From: Lepus europaeus
Taxonomy: Eukaryota > Chordata > Mammalia > Lagomorpha > Leporidae
DNA length: 64,000 nt
Direction of reading: 5' to 3'
Assembly (NCBI RefSeq): GCF_033115175.1
Contig: NC_084843.1
Span: 59,808,474-59,872,473 of the forward strand
Shown here piece after piece: positions 44,396-55,529 of the stretch. Each line of letters opens with the position of its first letter. Position 1 is the stretch's first letter. The position numbers and the translations under genes were made by a program. The notes under the pieces were generated by a model. It had not been told where the DNA came from, searched no databases, and was given only the letters and a program-made list of their open reading frames with translations.

Positions 44396-44715
44396 TTTTT
44401 TTAAAGATTTATTATTTTGAAAGAGTTACAGAGAGAGAGAGAGAGAGAGACAAAGAGAGAATTTGCTGATTCACTCCCCAAATGGCTGTAATGGCCGGGG
44501 CTGGCCCAGGCTGAAGCCTGGAGCTAGGAGCTTCTTCTGGGTCTCCCACAGCGGTGGCAGGGGCCCAAACACTTGGGCCTTCTTCCACTGCTCTCCCCAG
44601 GCCATTAGCAGGGAGCTGGATAGGAAGTGGAGCAGCTGGGACTTGATCTGGTATCCATATGGGATGCTGGCATCACAGACAGCAGCTTTACCCACTACGC
44701 CACAGTGCCGGCCCC
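44396..44715 (-). mobile_element. CSINE
   Basis: Tail TTTTTTAAAGATTTATTATT, GA run, reverse body and head CACAGTGCCGGCCCC. Confidence 0.87.
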
Positions 44716-44721
44716 TCTCAC

Positions 44722-45054
44722 TTTTTAAAAAAAAATATATATTATATTTATTTGAAAGAGTTACAGAGAGAGGTAGAGCCAGAGAGAGAGTGTGTTCTTC
44801 CATTCTGCTGGTTCACTCCCCAAATGGCCACAACAATCAGAGCTGAGCCAATCCAAAGCCAGGAGCCAGGAGCTTCTTCTGGGTCTCCCATGTGGGTACA
44901 GGGGCCCAAGGACTTGGGCCATCTTCTACTGCTTTCCCAGGCCATAGCAGAGAACTGGATTGGAAGAGGAGCAGTTGGGACTCGAACCGGTGCCCATATG
45001 GGATGTCGACGCTTCAGGCTGGGGCTTTAACCCATTATTCCACAGTGCTAGCCC
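44722..45054 (-). mobile_element. CSINE, adjoining the previous copy
   Basis: Tail of mixed A/T (AAAAAAAAATATATATTATA) and reverse body to CCACAGTGCTAGCCCC. The two copies lie head to tail. Confidence 0.87.
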
Positions 45055-45184
45055 CAATCCTCCCACTCTGTCTTAACAGCTTCACCCCTGTTAGCTCTCA
45101 GCATAGCCACCCACAGCTCTGGTTGACTGCAGTGCCTCAGTGCAAGTGAGGTTTAACATTTTATTTACTTATGCATTCATTTTC

Positions 45185-45462
45185 ATTTTATTGGGGGGGG
45201 GAGAGAGAGAGAGAGAGATTTTCCATCTGCTGGTTCACTCCCCAAATGCCTGCAACAGCCTTGGCTGGGCCAGGTGGGAAACTAGGAGCCTGGAGCTCCA
45301 TCCATGGCTCCCACATGGGTGTCAGGGGCCCAAGTACTCCCAGGGTGTGGCCTCCCAGGGTCCGAGAGCAGGTAGCTGGGTTGGAAGGGAGCAGGTGGAC
45401 CCAGACCAGGGACTGTAGCCTGGATGCTGGCATCCTGAGTGGCGAGGCATCTGCTATGCCAA
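45185..45462 (-). mobile_element. CSINE, diverged
   Basis: A G run and GA run precede a reverse body (CATCTGCTGGTTCACTCCCC) that fades after GCCTGGATGCTGGCATCC. Confidence 0.75.
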
Positions 45463-45908
45463 AGTCTGCCCTGAGAAGAGGTTTTACATCTCACAAGCTT
45501 TCCAAATCTCCACACCACTCTTGCCCTCAAGGAACCCTCTAGTGACTGCTGAGAGCTCCCCAAATGGGCCAGGGCTCCGAATGGGGTCTTTCAGGCTCTG
45601 GCCGCACACCCCCTGCAGCCCCTTGGCCCCTGGCCTCCTTTTGGTTTCTTCCACGAGCCCCATGGCTCTCCGTGCTGAGACGTCTCCTTCCTATCAGCTG
45701 TCCCCTGACCATCCTCAGGTCTCTGCTGCAATACACTTCCTCCAGGAAGCATTTCTCATCCAGCACTGTGTCCTGTCCCCGCATGTCACCCCACCCTGGA
45801 ATAGCCGTCCCCTCCCATGAAGTGGCTGCCCTGGCCACCTGTGCAGCTGTGATGTCCAGCACAGAGCTGGAGAGGAGTTGTGTCCAGGTGTTGTCACATG
45901 TGGAACCC

Positions 45909-46282
45909 TGTTGCTGTGGATTTGTCTGAGAGGAGGAGCGTGGTGGGGGCAAGAGGCGTGGAGTCACCACACAAACCCTGGGAGTCAGGTGAAAGCAGGC
46001 CAGAGGCGAGCAGCCCGCAGACTCCTTTATTTCAGTTGGTACAGATGCTTAAATAACCAAGGCAGCCAATCCGGTCAAGGGGCGGTTTAATCCCTAACCA
46101 ATCACAGCCTGTTGCCAGGCAGGCTCTGTTGCCAGGTGGTTTCCAAAGCCATCCAATCACAGCCTGTTGCCAGGCAGGCTCTGTTGCCAGGTGGTTTCCC
46201 AGGGGGTTTCCGTAGCCACTCCTGAGTAACTGACACTTGCTTGCCAGCGGCCATCTTGGTATGGCCTTCTCATTCCACCACA
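45909..46282 (-). mobile_element. Solo LTR, class-II-like (374 bp)
   Basis: Read on the minus strand it starts TGTGGTGGAATGAG and ends CCACAGCAACA. GAACCC (45903-45908) and GAACCT (46283-46288) on the plus strand form a 6-base target duplication with one mismatch, typical of ERVK-like integration. It has CCAAT boxes (GTGATTGG on the minus strand, in both copies of a 55-base tandem duplication at 46098-46207), a TATA-like TTATTTAAG near 46050 and AATAAA at 46031-46026. No internal retroviral genes are present. Confidence 0.82.
46098..46207. repeat. 55-bp tandem duplication inside LTR
   Basis: CCAATCACAGCCTGTTGCCA starts at 46098 and again at 46153, and each unit carries an inverted CCAAT box. 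In retroviral LTRs, duplicated units in this position usually correspond to enhancer elements of U3. Confidence 0.9.
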
Positions 46283-46705
46283 GAACCTGACTTGGAAGGT
46301 GAGACAGGAAGTGTCCTGGGCTGGAGGGCCCTGAGTGTGTAGAGCCAAGGAAAGCTCGGCCAGCCCAGCGTTCCTTGGGGAGGCTGGAATCACCCTTGGC
46401 TTCCCTCCCCGTAACTGTTCCCTCCGTTTCCTCCCCTCCCATGGGAGCCCAGCTCGGTTCATCTTCCCGTGGGCAGCCTCATGCTTCCTGAGAGGGATCT
46501 CACCCCTCGTCAGATGGGCTGACCCTGACACGTAAGAGTGAACTTTCCTTCCAGGGCCCTCTGCAGGTTCACCTTGTCCTTGGAAAGAGGCACAGGAGTA
46601 TGGGAAATTCTATAGGACAGATGTCCTGGTTTATCTAGCCAAAACACCAACCAAAACCAAACAAGCAAGCAAAAACCCTGGGGTAATAAATGGGAAAGGG
46701 TGCTT

Positions 46706-46900
46706 TAGATCAGGGGCTGGAAAATGTTTTCTGTAGAGGCCACGTGGCCAATACTTTGGGCTTTGCAGCCGTGCTGTCTCCACAGCATGACGCGAACCAC
46801 AGCACACATAAACAGTGGAGGTGGCTGGGTTCCCGTGCAGTTCCCTTACACAGCAGGCAGGGGCTGGGGCTGGCTCCAGGGGGAGTTCACCCACTGCGCG
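46706..46900 (+). mobile_element. hAT/Charlie-type nonautonomous DNA element fragment
   Basis: GGGGCTGGAAAATGTTTTCTG, TACTTTGGGCTTTGCAGCC and ACACATAAACAGTGGAGGTG follow a well-known mammalian MER-type hAT element. Subfamily not assigned. Confidence 0.55.
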
Positions 46901-47156
46901 AGACACAGCATCCCCATGCCCTGTGTAGACTTGGTTTGGATCCTGATTCAAAATGAGACAAGATAGATGTGGTGGGGCAGCTGGGGAGACCTGCCGGGCT
47001 GGCTTGTGTGACTTTAAGGGGTCCCTGTGAATAATATTTGTTAAGTGTGACATAGACATTGTGGTTTTTGTCATGGATGTTGTTTTGATGTTGCTTTTGA
47101 AGAAAAGTCTGTATCTGCTAGTTACTGATCCTAAATGGGAGGTGCAGTCTGGGATT

Positions 47157-47872
47157 TCTTTTTTTTTTTTTTAAGTTTTTATTTAATGAATGCATTTTTT
47201 CATGGATACAACTTTAGGAATACAGTGGTTCTTTCCCCCATAGCCACCCTCCCCCCACCCAACTCCCATCCCACCTCCCTTTCCCTCTCCCATCTCCTTC
47301 TTCATTATGGTTCATTTTTAGTTTGATTTTATGCACAGAGGACCAACTCCATGATTAGCATAGATTTCAACAGTTTGCACCCATGCACACACACACACCA
47401 TATAGAGCACAGTTTGGGAACAAAATTTGCAGTCAATTCTCTTAGTCCAACTCATTAGAGACAGAGGTCCTACATGGGGAGGAAGTGCACAGTGACTTCT
47501 GTTTTTAACAACGAACACTCTAATTTATGATGTCAGTGATCACCTGAGGCTCTTGCCGTGGGCTACCAAGGCTATGGAAGCCTTTTGTGACCACAGACTC
47601 CATCGGTGTTTGGACACAGCTGTAAGCAAAGTGGATGTTCTCTCCTCCCTTCAGAGAAGAGTACATCCTTCTTTGATGACCCTTTCTTTCCACTGAGGTC
47701 TCACAGAGATCCTCCGTGTAGCATATTTTTTTGCCACAGAGTCTTGGCTTTCGATGCCTGAAATGCTCTCGCAGGTCTTTCAGCCAGACCAGGAAGCCTT
47801 AAGGGTTGATTCCGAGGTCAGAGTGTTATTTACAGCAAATGTCATTCTAGGAGTCTGCAGTGTGGAGTGCTT
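47157..47872 (-). mobile_element. Young 5'-truncated L1, antisense
   Basis: The plus strand begins with a T run (poly(A) on the other strand) and continues ATGGATACAACTTTAGGAAT and CTCCATGATTAGCATAGATT, the rabbit-type L1 3' region. TCTGGGATT flanks it at 47148-47156 and 47873-47881. Only about 0.7 kb of the 3' end was inserted. Confidence 0.85.
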
Positions 47873-48055
47873 CTGGGATTAGTTTTAAAACAACCCAGGG
47901 TATGGCGGGAAAAGGGAAGAAATGACACAAGGCTGGCCCTGTGATCAGTGATGGAAACTGGGTGATGAGTACTTGGGGGAGTGGGCTTCATACTCTTCTG
48001 TCTTCTGTGCTTGTTTGAGCATCAGCGTAATGAAATCTTTTAAAAGATGGGGAGA

Positions 48056-48350
48056 GGGGCCAGCATTGTGGCATAGGAGGTAGAGCCGCCAGCTACAGTG
48101 CCAGCATCCCAAGTGAGCACTGGTTTGAGTCCTGGATGTTCTACTTCTGAACCAGCTCCCTGCTAATGGCCTGGGAAAACAGCAGAAGATGGGCTAAATG
48201 CTTGGGCCCCTGCCACCCACATGGGAGACCTAGAAGAAGCTCCTGGTTTCGGCCTGGCCCCGTGCTGGCCATTGTGGCCATCTGAGAGTGAACCAGTGGA
48301 TGGAAGATCCCTCCCCCCCCCCCCCAACTCTGTAACTCTGGCTGAAATAA
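48056..48350 (+). mobile_element. CSINE with poly-C in tail
   Basis: Head GGGGCCAGCATTGTGGCATA. Near the tail a run of about 13 C residues (48312-48324) replaces the usual CT repeat. Confidence 0.82.
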
Positions 48351-48415
48351 AAGGGGGAGGGTAAGAAAGAACTTCCTCTTGCATTGCCTCTGGTCACTAC
48401 TGCATTTGGTGAATG

Positions 48416-48945
48416 TGTGTGAAAGGTGGAGTGACAGAGAGGGCCAGCGCCGCGGCTCAATAGGCTAATCCTCCACCTGCGGCGCCGGCACCCTGGGTTC
48501 TAGTCCCATTCAGGGCGCTAGATTCTGTCCCGGTCGCTCCTCTTCCTGTCAAGCTTTCTGCTGTGGCCCAGGAGTGCAGTGGAGGATGGCCCAAGTCCTT
48601 GGGCCCTGCACCCGCGTGGGAGACCAGGAAAGGCACCTGGTTCCTGGCTTCGGATTGACACGGTGCGCTGGCTGCAGCGGCCATTGGAGGGTGAACCAAC
48701 GAAAAAGGAAGACATTTCTCTCTGTTTCTCTCTCTCACTGTCCACTCTGCCTGTCAAAAAAAAGGTGGAGTGACAGAGAGACAGAAAGAGAGAAAGATCT
48801 TCCATCTGCTTGTTTGCTCCTCCAAATGACTGCAGTGGCCCCAGCTGGGCAAGGTTGAAGCCAGGAGTCTGGAACTCCATCCGGGTCTCCCATGCGGGTG
48901 CAGGGGCCCAAGCACTTGGGCCATCTTCCATGGCCTGAAGAAAAT
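48416..48945 (-). mobile_element. CSINE split by a nested CSINE
   Basis: The tail side of a reverse CSINE (GGTGGAGTGACAGAGAG) is broken by the young copy at 48442-48760. It resumes at 48761 through the body to CACTTGGGCCATCTTCCATG. The head is missing. Confidence 0.82.
48442..48760 (+). mobile_element. Young CSINE with perfect 20-base duplication
   Basis: AAAGGTGGAGTGACAGAGAG occurs at 48422-48441 and 48761-48780 without mismatch. The head reads GGCCAGCGCCGCGGCTCAAT and the tail CTGCCTGTCAAAAAA. It is among the youngest insertions in the window. Confidence 0.95.
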
Positions 48946-49929
48946 GCAGCCATTTTGTTACTAAGAGGGGCTCAGCCTGAGAAGGAAGCTAACCACCGGG
49001 CCCGGCAGAGTGGAAAGAGGGAGGAGCCAGGGTGCTGGAGATTCTGTTGGGCTGCCAAAGTAACCAGACCCAGAATTGCACTTTTTCCAGAATTCCTTTT
49101 GTTAGAATGAGATAAGAAATTGAGGCGTGTTTATTTTGCTGTTGTGTTTTGTTACCTGCCACCCAAAGGACTCTGATCTGGAGGAAGGGACAGTGCGGCG
49201 GTCTGGCCCCTTGTGGCTGTGGGACGCCACGTGTGGTGTTGAAGAGGACACCAGGGTTGGGAGGAAGGCTTGTGAGGGACAGGCCCTCCCCGAGTCCCTC
49301 GCTCACCCCCCAGGGCTCCGAGATGTGGGCTCAGGCTCTGCTTTCCTGTTTGCCTCCCTTGAACCCAGAGGGCCAGTACCAGGGGCCTCCCTGGACTTTG
49401 CTCAGGAGGACGCTGATGTGGCAACCATAAAGCTGTAGCTGCAGGCGAGAAGGCGGCAGAGCCCGAGTTCCGGAAGGACAGCTGGCCTGCCTTCCCCTCC
49501 CGCCTCTGCCCGCGGCCCCCACCCCACGTCCACACGCAGGCACAGACAGCGCTGTTGCTCACTGAGCTCATGGTGCAGCTGGCCTCGGGGGTATCGGCTG
49601 CTCTGTAATGCGTGACAAATCACTGTGGTTAACTTAACCCATCCGGGTCGCCTAGATACAGTCGTCAGACACTTGCCAAGAGCTGTGCAGAGGGAGCGCT
49701 GGGGGACGAGGAGAGGGGTGATGCGGAGGAAGGCCCCGGCACGGCCTCTCCCGGCTCATCCGCTCACTCCTGGAGCTCTGCCCGGCTCCTGGAGTTCAGA
49801 TACAGCCGGCTGGGCTTTGGAGACTGTGCACGGGACGTGGCCAGCGCGGCCCTTAATTAGGTACAGGTCGCGGGGCCTCAGTGCCTGAGTTTGTTCTCTA
49901 ATTTGTCCCTGTTTTCAAGGCTTTTGCTT
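48946..49929. other. Unique intergenic stretch
   Basis: No recognisable gene. Frames over 100 codons on both strands overlap and match nothing I know. Confidence 0.45.
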
Positions 49930-49994
49930 AGAACACAAGCTCTTAAGTTTGTGCACGTATCAGAATCCCCTGGCAAAGTGTCATGGCACAGATT
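49930..49994 (+). mobile_element. MER5-type DNA element, left part
   Basis: GTGCACGTATCAGAATCCCC and GGCACAGATTGCTGGGG match the left half of a MER5-type hAT element. The right half lies at 50311-50456. Confidence 0.75.
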
Positions 49995-50310
49995 GCTGGG
50001 GCGTTGTTGCACAGCTGTCGCTTGAGGCACCAGCATCCCCTATCCGAGCCCTGGTTCGAGGCCCAGCTACTCCACTTCTGATGCAGCTCCCTTCTAATGC
50101 TGCTGATGCAATGGAAGATGGCCCGAGTGCTTGGGCCCCTGCACCCACATGGGAGACCCGGATGGAGTTCCAGGCTCCTGACTTCAACCTTGCCCAGCCC
50201 GGGCTATTGCAGTCATTTGGGGGAGCAAACTAGCGGATGGAAGATCTCCCTCTCTCTCTGTCTGTCACTCCACCTTTCAGATAAATAAAATCTTTAATGC
50301 ACACACACAC
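49995..50310 (+). mobile_element. CSINE inserted in the MER5-type element
   Basis: The plus-oriented body runs to the tail CAGATAAATAAAATC and a short CA run. Text like CACAG..GCTGGG on both sides marks the insertion point within the older element. Confidence 0.85.
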
Positions 50311-50456
50311 AGAGAGACACACAGGGCTGGGCCCCACCTCCAGAGTTTTTTCTTTAGAAGGTCTGGGAAGGGGCCTGGGAATGTGCATTCCTACAAACTC
50401 CCGGGTGGTGCTGATGCTGCTTGCCAGCGACACTTGGATTTGAGAGCCACTGACTT
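50311..50456 (+). mobile_element. MER5-type DNA element, right part
   Basis: GGCTGGGCCCCACCTCCAGA, CTGGGAATGTGCATTCCTAC and GGTGCTGATGCTGCTTGCC complete the element, ending GAGAGCCACTGA. Confidence 0.78.
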
Positions 50457-51375
50457 ACAGGGCTGCAGCTCACAGGTGGCTGGAGGAAGTCTTCCAGACT
50501 CTTCCTCCTCTTCCTTTGGGTTGACACAGGAACCAACCCTGAATAGGCAAAGGAGTCGAGGTCCTGGTAGGAGGAACCAGTATCTTTGGTAGTCTAAGAC
50601 CACCAGGAGACTTGGGGTATTATCCCGCCCCTGAATGATCTCCCCGTGTGGCCTCGTGAAGCCACCTCTGCTCTCTGGGCCTCAGTTTGCCCATCTGTAG
50701 AATGGGCAGGTGGCATGTGTCTGAATGTGTTATCATTTTTGCACACAAAAGGGACACACAATGAACTGTGTGGTTTCGAAGGGGCCGGAGGTGGGAGAAT
50801 CTCCTGCAGGAGGCCGGTGAGCTGGAATCCATCTCGGGTTTGAACATGGCTCTGAAATTCACCAGCTGTCATCACTGGGGCAGAGCCTTGGCCTCGTCCA
50901 CCTGTGGGGGTGAGGATGTTGACTTTGCATGGCTGCTGTGGGAATTGAGGCACACGTGTCGAGTGCCTGGCCAGCGAGTGCTAGCTGTGGAGGTGGGGGT
51001 GTTATTCCAAGGCTGGGGGGAGCAGAGGAGCAGCCCGTCTCCCCATTCCTGCCCACTGCTGGAGGCTGTGCCTCTCTTGCCGATGGTGAACTCAGAACTT
51101 CCAAGTGTGTCTGCAGCGTTCCCTGAACGGCTACTCGGGGAAGTGCCGAACTCCCCAGGTTCTCCAGGAGCCATTCTTTCTCTCACTCTCTTCATCTGAG
51201 AATTAACTTAATCCTTATTGAGGGTCTCCTGTGTGCCCAATCTAAGACAGGCACTGCGGATGCGGGGAGGAGGTGTGGTCCTTGGTGTCTGCTCCCTGGG
51301 GAGAAGCAGGTGTTGATTTGTGGCTCACACAGAAGCGGGTGGAAGTCAACCATGAGAGCTGCCATGAAGGAGACC
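50457..51375. other. Unique stretch with MIR/L2 remnants
   Basis: GGGCCTCAGTTTGCCCATCT near 50679 is MIR-like. TTATTGAGGGTCTCCTGTGT near 51217 is L2-like. No exon is supported. Confidence 0.5.
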
Positions 51376-51810
51376 AGAGCTGGGCCAACAGCTGGGGCGT
51401 CTGACCCCGTGGGGAGGCTGGGGGGAGCTGGGCCAACAGCAGGGGCGTCTGACCCCGTGGGGAGGCTGGGGGGAGCTGGGCCAACAGCAGGGGCGTCTGA
51501 CCCCGTGGGGAGGCTGGGGGGAGCTGGGCCAACAGCAGGGGCGTCTGACCCCGTGGGGAGGCTGGGGGGAGCTGGGCCAACAGCAGGGGCGTCTGACCCC
51601 GTGGGGAGGCTGGGGGGGAGCTGGGCCAACAGCAGGGGCGTCTGACCCCGTGGGGAGGCTGGGGGGAGCTGGGCCAACAGCAGGGGCGTCTGACCCCGTG
51701 GGGAGGCTGGGGGGAGCTGGGCCAACAGCAGGGGCGTCTGACCCCGTGGGGAGGCTGGGGGGAGCTGGGCCAACAGCAGGGGCGTCTGACCCCGTGGGGA
51801 GGCTGGGGGC
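51376..51810. repeat. 48-bp G-rich minisatellite, nine copies
   Basis: CCAACAGC recurs at 51385, 51433, 51481, 51529, 51577, 51626, 51674, 51722 and 51770. The period is 48 bases, with a single 49-base unit from one extra G. Copies are otherwise almost identical; the first has GCTGGGG where later ones have GCAGGGG. Runs of three to six G per unit could support G-quadruplexes. Because 48 is divisible by three, 16-residue repeat frames stay open on both strands without being genes. Confidence 0.97.
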
Positions 51811-53997
51811 ACTTCAGGAAGCAACTACTGATAGGAGAGCATCTGAAGATAGCAGGATTGCCTGGGTGCAGAGGAAGCACAGTCTTCAGGGCAGAGGAAA
51901 GAGCCTGTGCAAAGACCCTGAGGCACGAAGCCTGCGAGGAGCTAGGAGGAATCCGGAGGCCGGAGGGTGGGTAGCCGGGAGTCTCCATCCCAAGGGTCAC
52001 AGAGCCTCTGGAAGTTTGATAGCAGAGAGTGCTGCGTGTGTGAGGTGTGTCTCAAATGCCTTCTCTGGATGGAACTGCGGAAGAGCTGCTGTGGCCAGAC
52101 AGTAGTGGGGAGAACCATCAGGGCATGACCGTGGCAGTGTCCGGAGAGGGTGCTGGTGGTGGGGTTGGGCAGGCGTGTGTCTGAGGGGGCAAGAAGTAGC
52201 TGTGCGTGGAAGACCCTTTGGTGCTGGCTCTGTTGGACTTGCAGGCAGTGGGTGTGGCAGGTGGGAGGTGACTAGGGTAGCCCGGCTGTCTCGCTGCCTA
52301 GCGGGCTGGGTAGGGTGGACAGTGGTGGCTTCCCTGTCCTCCTGGATATTTCGGTGCTCACACCAGGGCTCTGAGACGAGGACCCTCTGCGGGTGTCCCA
52401 GGGTCCCTGCCTCCTCCAGGGCTGATACAACGTGTAGGCGCTCAGCACAGCCGCTGGCACTCAGCAAACGAGAGCCACCTGTGCCTGGGCCGGGGCAGCC
52501 CTGTGCCCCCTGTCACCCCGGCTTCTGCTGCAGACACCTGTCTCAGCCGCACACGCCTGCTTCCTTGGGAGGGACGTGTCGGGTCTCTCCCCGAGCTGGG
52601 GACATTTGTTCTTAACCTGAGCCGCCGCATCTTCGCCTTGCAGGGACCTGGTGTTTCTACGGACGAGAGCGCAGCGCTCTCGGGTGTGAGGGCAGGAGAT
52701 CTGGCTTTCCTCCTAAGTGGCAGTGTGACCAGAGGCGAGTCCCCTTTCCTCTCCAGACCTCAGTTTATCTAACTGTAAAATGGGGCTTGGGCACTGGATT
52801 GGAGATTGTCTCAGAGCCCCCGTAGCTCCAAGTCTTGGATCCTGGCCTGGTTCAGAGGAGCATAGCTGGAGGCTGGGACCAGCCTCTTCCTCAGGTGAAG
52901 CCCTGGGGTTGCCCGAGCCCCGGGCAGCTCATTCCCCACTCCTCAAGCTCTTGACACAGCCTCCTCTCAGCACCACACAGCTGCTCCATCCTTCTCCTCT
53001 GCCTGCCTGGACGAGGGCTCTCCCGGGGTCGCCTCGCTACCCAGTGCGGCCTGTCCGTCTCCTGCCCGGGACACCCACTCAGGTCCCACCAGTCCTCATG
53101 GCTATGCCTGGGCCAGGCACTTTCCTCTCCGCCTGTCCCATGGATGCCTCAGCTCCCGTCTCTGTCTCCCGCAAACCCTTCCCCGCCGCCGCCTGTCCTG
53201 GAAGCCCCCCGATGAGGACGGGTGGTGCTGCTTGCCCACCCTCGGCACTGTCCTCCCCATCTTCCCTGGTTTCCGGGCTTTCTCATGCAGGCACCGCATC
53301 TTCCAGTTGGGTGCTGGCTCCCAGCAGCACCTGCTTCTTACATCCTCCTGCCCTGGGCCTGGGACTGAAAGAAAGGGTGCTGGGCAGGTGTTGGGAGACT
53401 GCCGCCAGAGACAACCAAGCCGTTGTGTTCCATGCACAGCTCCGGAGCAGGAGGCAGGGAAACCCAGACCTTGCTTCCCAGGGGTGTCCCCAGCCAACGC
53501 CTGCCGTTTCTTTGCTTTGGTCCTGTTCAGCCCCAGGAGTGGGGCCACCCTGCTCTCCTTCCACTTTCGTCCCAGACTCTGAGTTATGCCCCACGTCCTA
53601 AGGAGTCCCTGCTCAGTGGGAGGGAGCCCGGGCAACCAACACTTGCCATCAAAAGCAGCCATTGTGGCCCCTGGGAAGGGGGCGGGGCAGAGAGACAGGG
53701 TGAGGTTCTACCTGCTGTTTGCCAAGGCTGCTCCAGGGAAGGCCCGGGCTCTCAGCTGCTGAGTCAGGCTCTGGGGGCCCAGCTGCTATCTGGCCCTCTG
53801 GAGGCAGGAAGAAGGGGGTGGAGTGGAGCTGGGGCCCTTGAGTTTTCTAGAGGAGTTCCTCTGTGATGGCCTGAAGCAGTGGGCCACCTGTCCCCACTTG
53901 ACAGCTTGGAGAACTGAGACCTTGAGAATGGAAGGGCCGGAATCCAATGACTCCAGCCTGGGCACGTCCCAGCCTCTCCTACAGTCAGTCTCCCTCT
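51811..53997. other. Unique GC-rich intergenic stretch
   Basis: It contains one MIR-like remnant. A plus-strand frame of 273 codons (52780-53601) is Pro/Ser/Leu-rich, overlaps that remnant and shows no domain. I do not call it a gene. Confidence 0.5.
52690..52800 (+). repeat. MIR-like remnant
   Basis: GGCAGTGTGACCAGAGGCGA, CCAGACCTCAGTTTATCTAA and TGTAAAATGGGGCTTGGGC follow the MIR core. Confidence 0.65.
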
Positions 53998-54026
53998 TAC
54001 ACACACACACACACACACACACCCCT

Positions 54027-54065
<39 letters not shown>

Positions 54066-54543
54066 CCTTCTCTCTCTCTCTCTCACACACACACAACCTC
54101 TCTCTCTCTTTCACACACACAACCTCTCTCTTTCACACACACACACACACAACCTCTCTCTCACACACACACACACACAACCTCTCTCTCTCTCACACAC
54201 ATACCTCTCCCTCTCTCTCTCACATACACAACCTCTCTCTCTCTCACACACACACACATGCACACACAACCTCTCTCTCTCACACACACCCCTCTCCCTC
54301 TCTCTCTCACACACACACATGCACACACAGCCTCTCTCTCTCACACACACCTCTCCCTCTCTCTCTCTCTCTCACACACACACAACCTCTCCCTCTCTCT
54401 CTCTCTCTCTCACACACACACCTCTCCCCCCCACATCTCTCCCTCCCTCCCTCTCTCCCTCTCTCTCTCTTTCTCTCACATGCACACACACCTCCCCCCA
54501 CACAACCTCTCCCTCTCTCTCTCACACATACATACATACATAC

Positions 54544-54586
<43 letters not shown>

Positions 54587-54729
54587 ATCTCTCCCTCTCT
54601 CTCTCCCTCTCTCTCTCACACACACCTCTCCCCCCCCAAACACACATCTCTCCCTCTCTCTCTCCCTCTCTCTCCCTCTCTCTCTCACACACTTCTCCCC
54701 TTCTCCCCCCCACATACACCTCTCACTCC

Positions 54730-54781
<52 letters not shown>
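53998..54781. repeat. Compound CA/CT microsatellite, about 785 bp
   Basis: Alternating blocks of (CA)n and (CT)n, with occasional CCT, CATA and poly-C interruptions, run almost without a break. On one strand it is entirely pyrimidine or CA; on the other purine or TG. It generates long meaningless open frames (up to 367 codons) in several phases. Confidence 0.98.
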
Positions 54782-54784
<3 letters not shown>

Positions 54785-54789
54785 TCTTG

Positions 54790-55500
54790 CTCCATCAGTC
54801 CACACACACAGAACCCCACCGGCTCTGGAGTCCTCAGGTTTAAAGGGGCAGAAGGAGGAGGAGGAAGAGGAACTCTGTTCTTCCCAGCTTAGCGTGGAGC
54901 CGCCCGGTTGTGCCATTTCCAAATAAGCGGGCGCCTCGGTGCTGCCTGGCACCCAGCCTCTGGCTCTGTGACCTGCTGCACGAGCGTGCTGGCCCCACGG
55001 AGCCTATACACCACTCGAAGGAGTCTTTATGCCAATTTCCAGAAAAGAAAAAAAAAAAAAAAAAACCCCAAACCTCCTATCTCCAATCCCCACCTCCAGA
55101 GTTCTGGAAATACAGTTTGTTTGCAAACTGTCCGAGAAAAGCAAAAGCATCGGTTTTCTGTAGAGCGGTTGGCCCTGAGTGCTGAACTGTTTTCCACACC
55201 GTGGCCACACCAGCGTTGGCCCTCCTCTCTCAGGCTCCTGCTGCTTCCCACCTTGGTGCCAGGGGAGGACGGGGAGGGCTGCTGTCATTTACTGAGCTTC
55301 TGTTCTGTGCTCCAGGTAACCCCCGTTTGGCAGACACACAGGCTGGGATTTGAATCAGGGCTGTCTGGGAAGCCCGGCGTGCGTGCTCCTGGCCTGGCGC
55401 AGCCCTGATGTGCGCCCTGGGGCCCAGGGAGCCGCAGTCTGTGGAATGGGTAGATCGAAGGGGTGGATGGTTGGTGGCAGCATCAAGATTTCACGAGAGA
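54790..55500. other. Unique sequence upstream of ADAMTS14 CpG island
   Basis: An A run of about 19 bases lies near 55050-55066. L2-like text (TTACTGAGCTTCTGTTCTGT) occurs at 55290. No exon is supported. Confidence 0.45.
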
Positions 55501-55529
55501 AAGAATGAGAGGCTTGCTCCTGGGGGCTC

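Noticed and set aside
51376-51810. CRISPR-like array
   Set aside because: Units are contiguous 48-bp tandem copies without unique spacers, in a mammalian genome.
51192-52000. 210- and 252-codon frames with 16-residue repeats, plus plus-strand counterparts
   Set aside because: They are created by the 48-bp tandem array, whose length is a multiple of three. No start context, splice sites or domain support a gene.
52780-53601. 273-codon plus-strand frame
   Set aside because: Low-complexity Pro/Ser/Leu composition, overlaps a MIR remnant, has no recognisable domain and is overlapped by other long frames.
53823-54926. 367-codon open frame, Ser/His/Thr/Leu-rich
   Set aside because: It is translation of the CA/CT microsatellite; equivalent frames exist in other phases and on the other strand.
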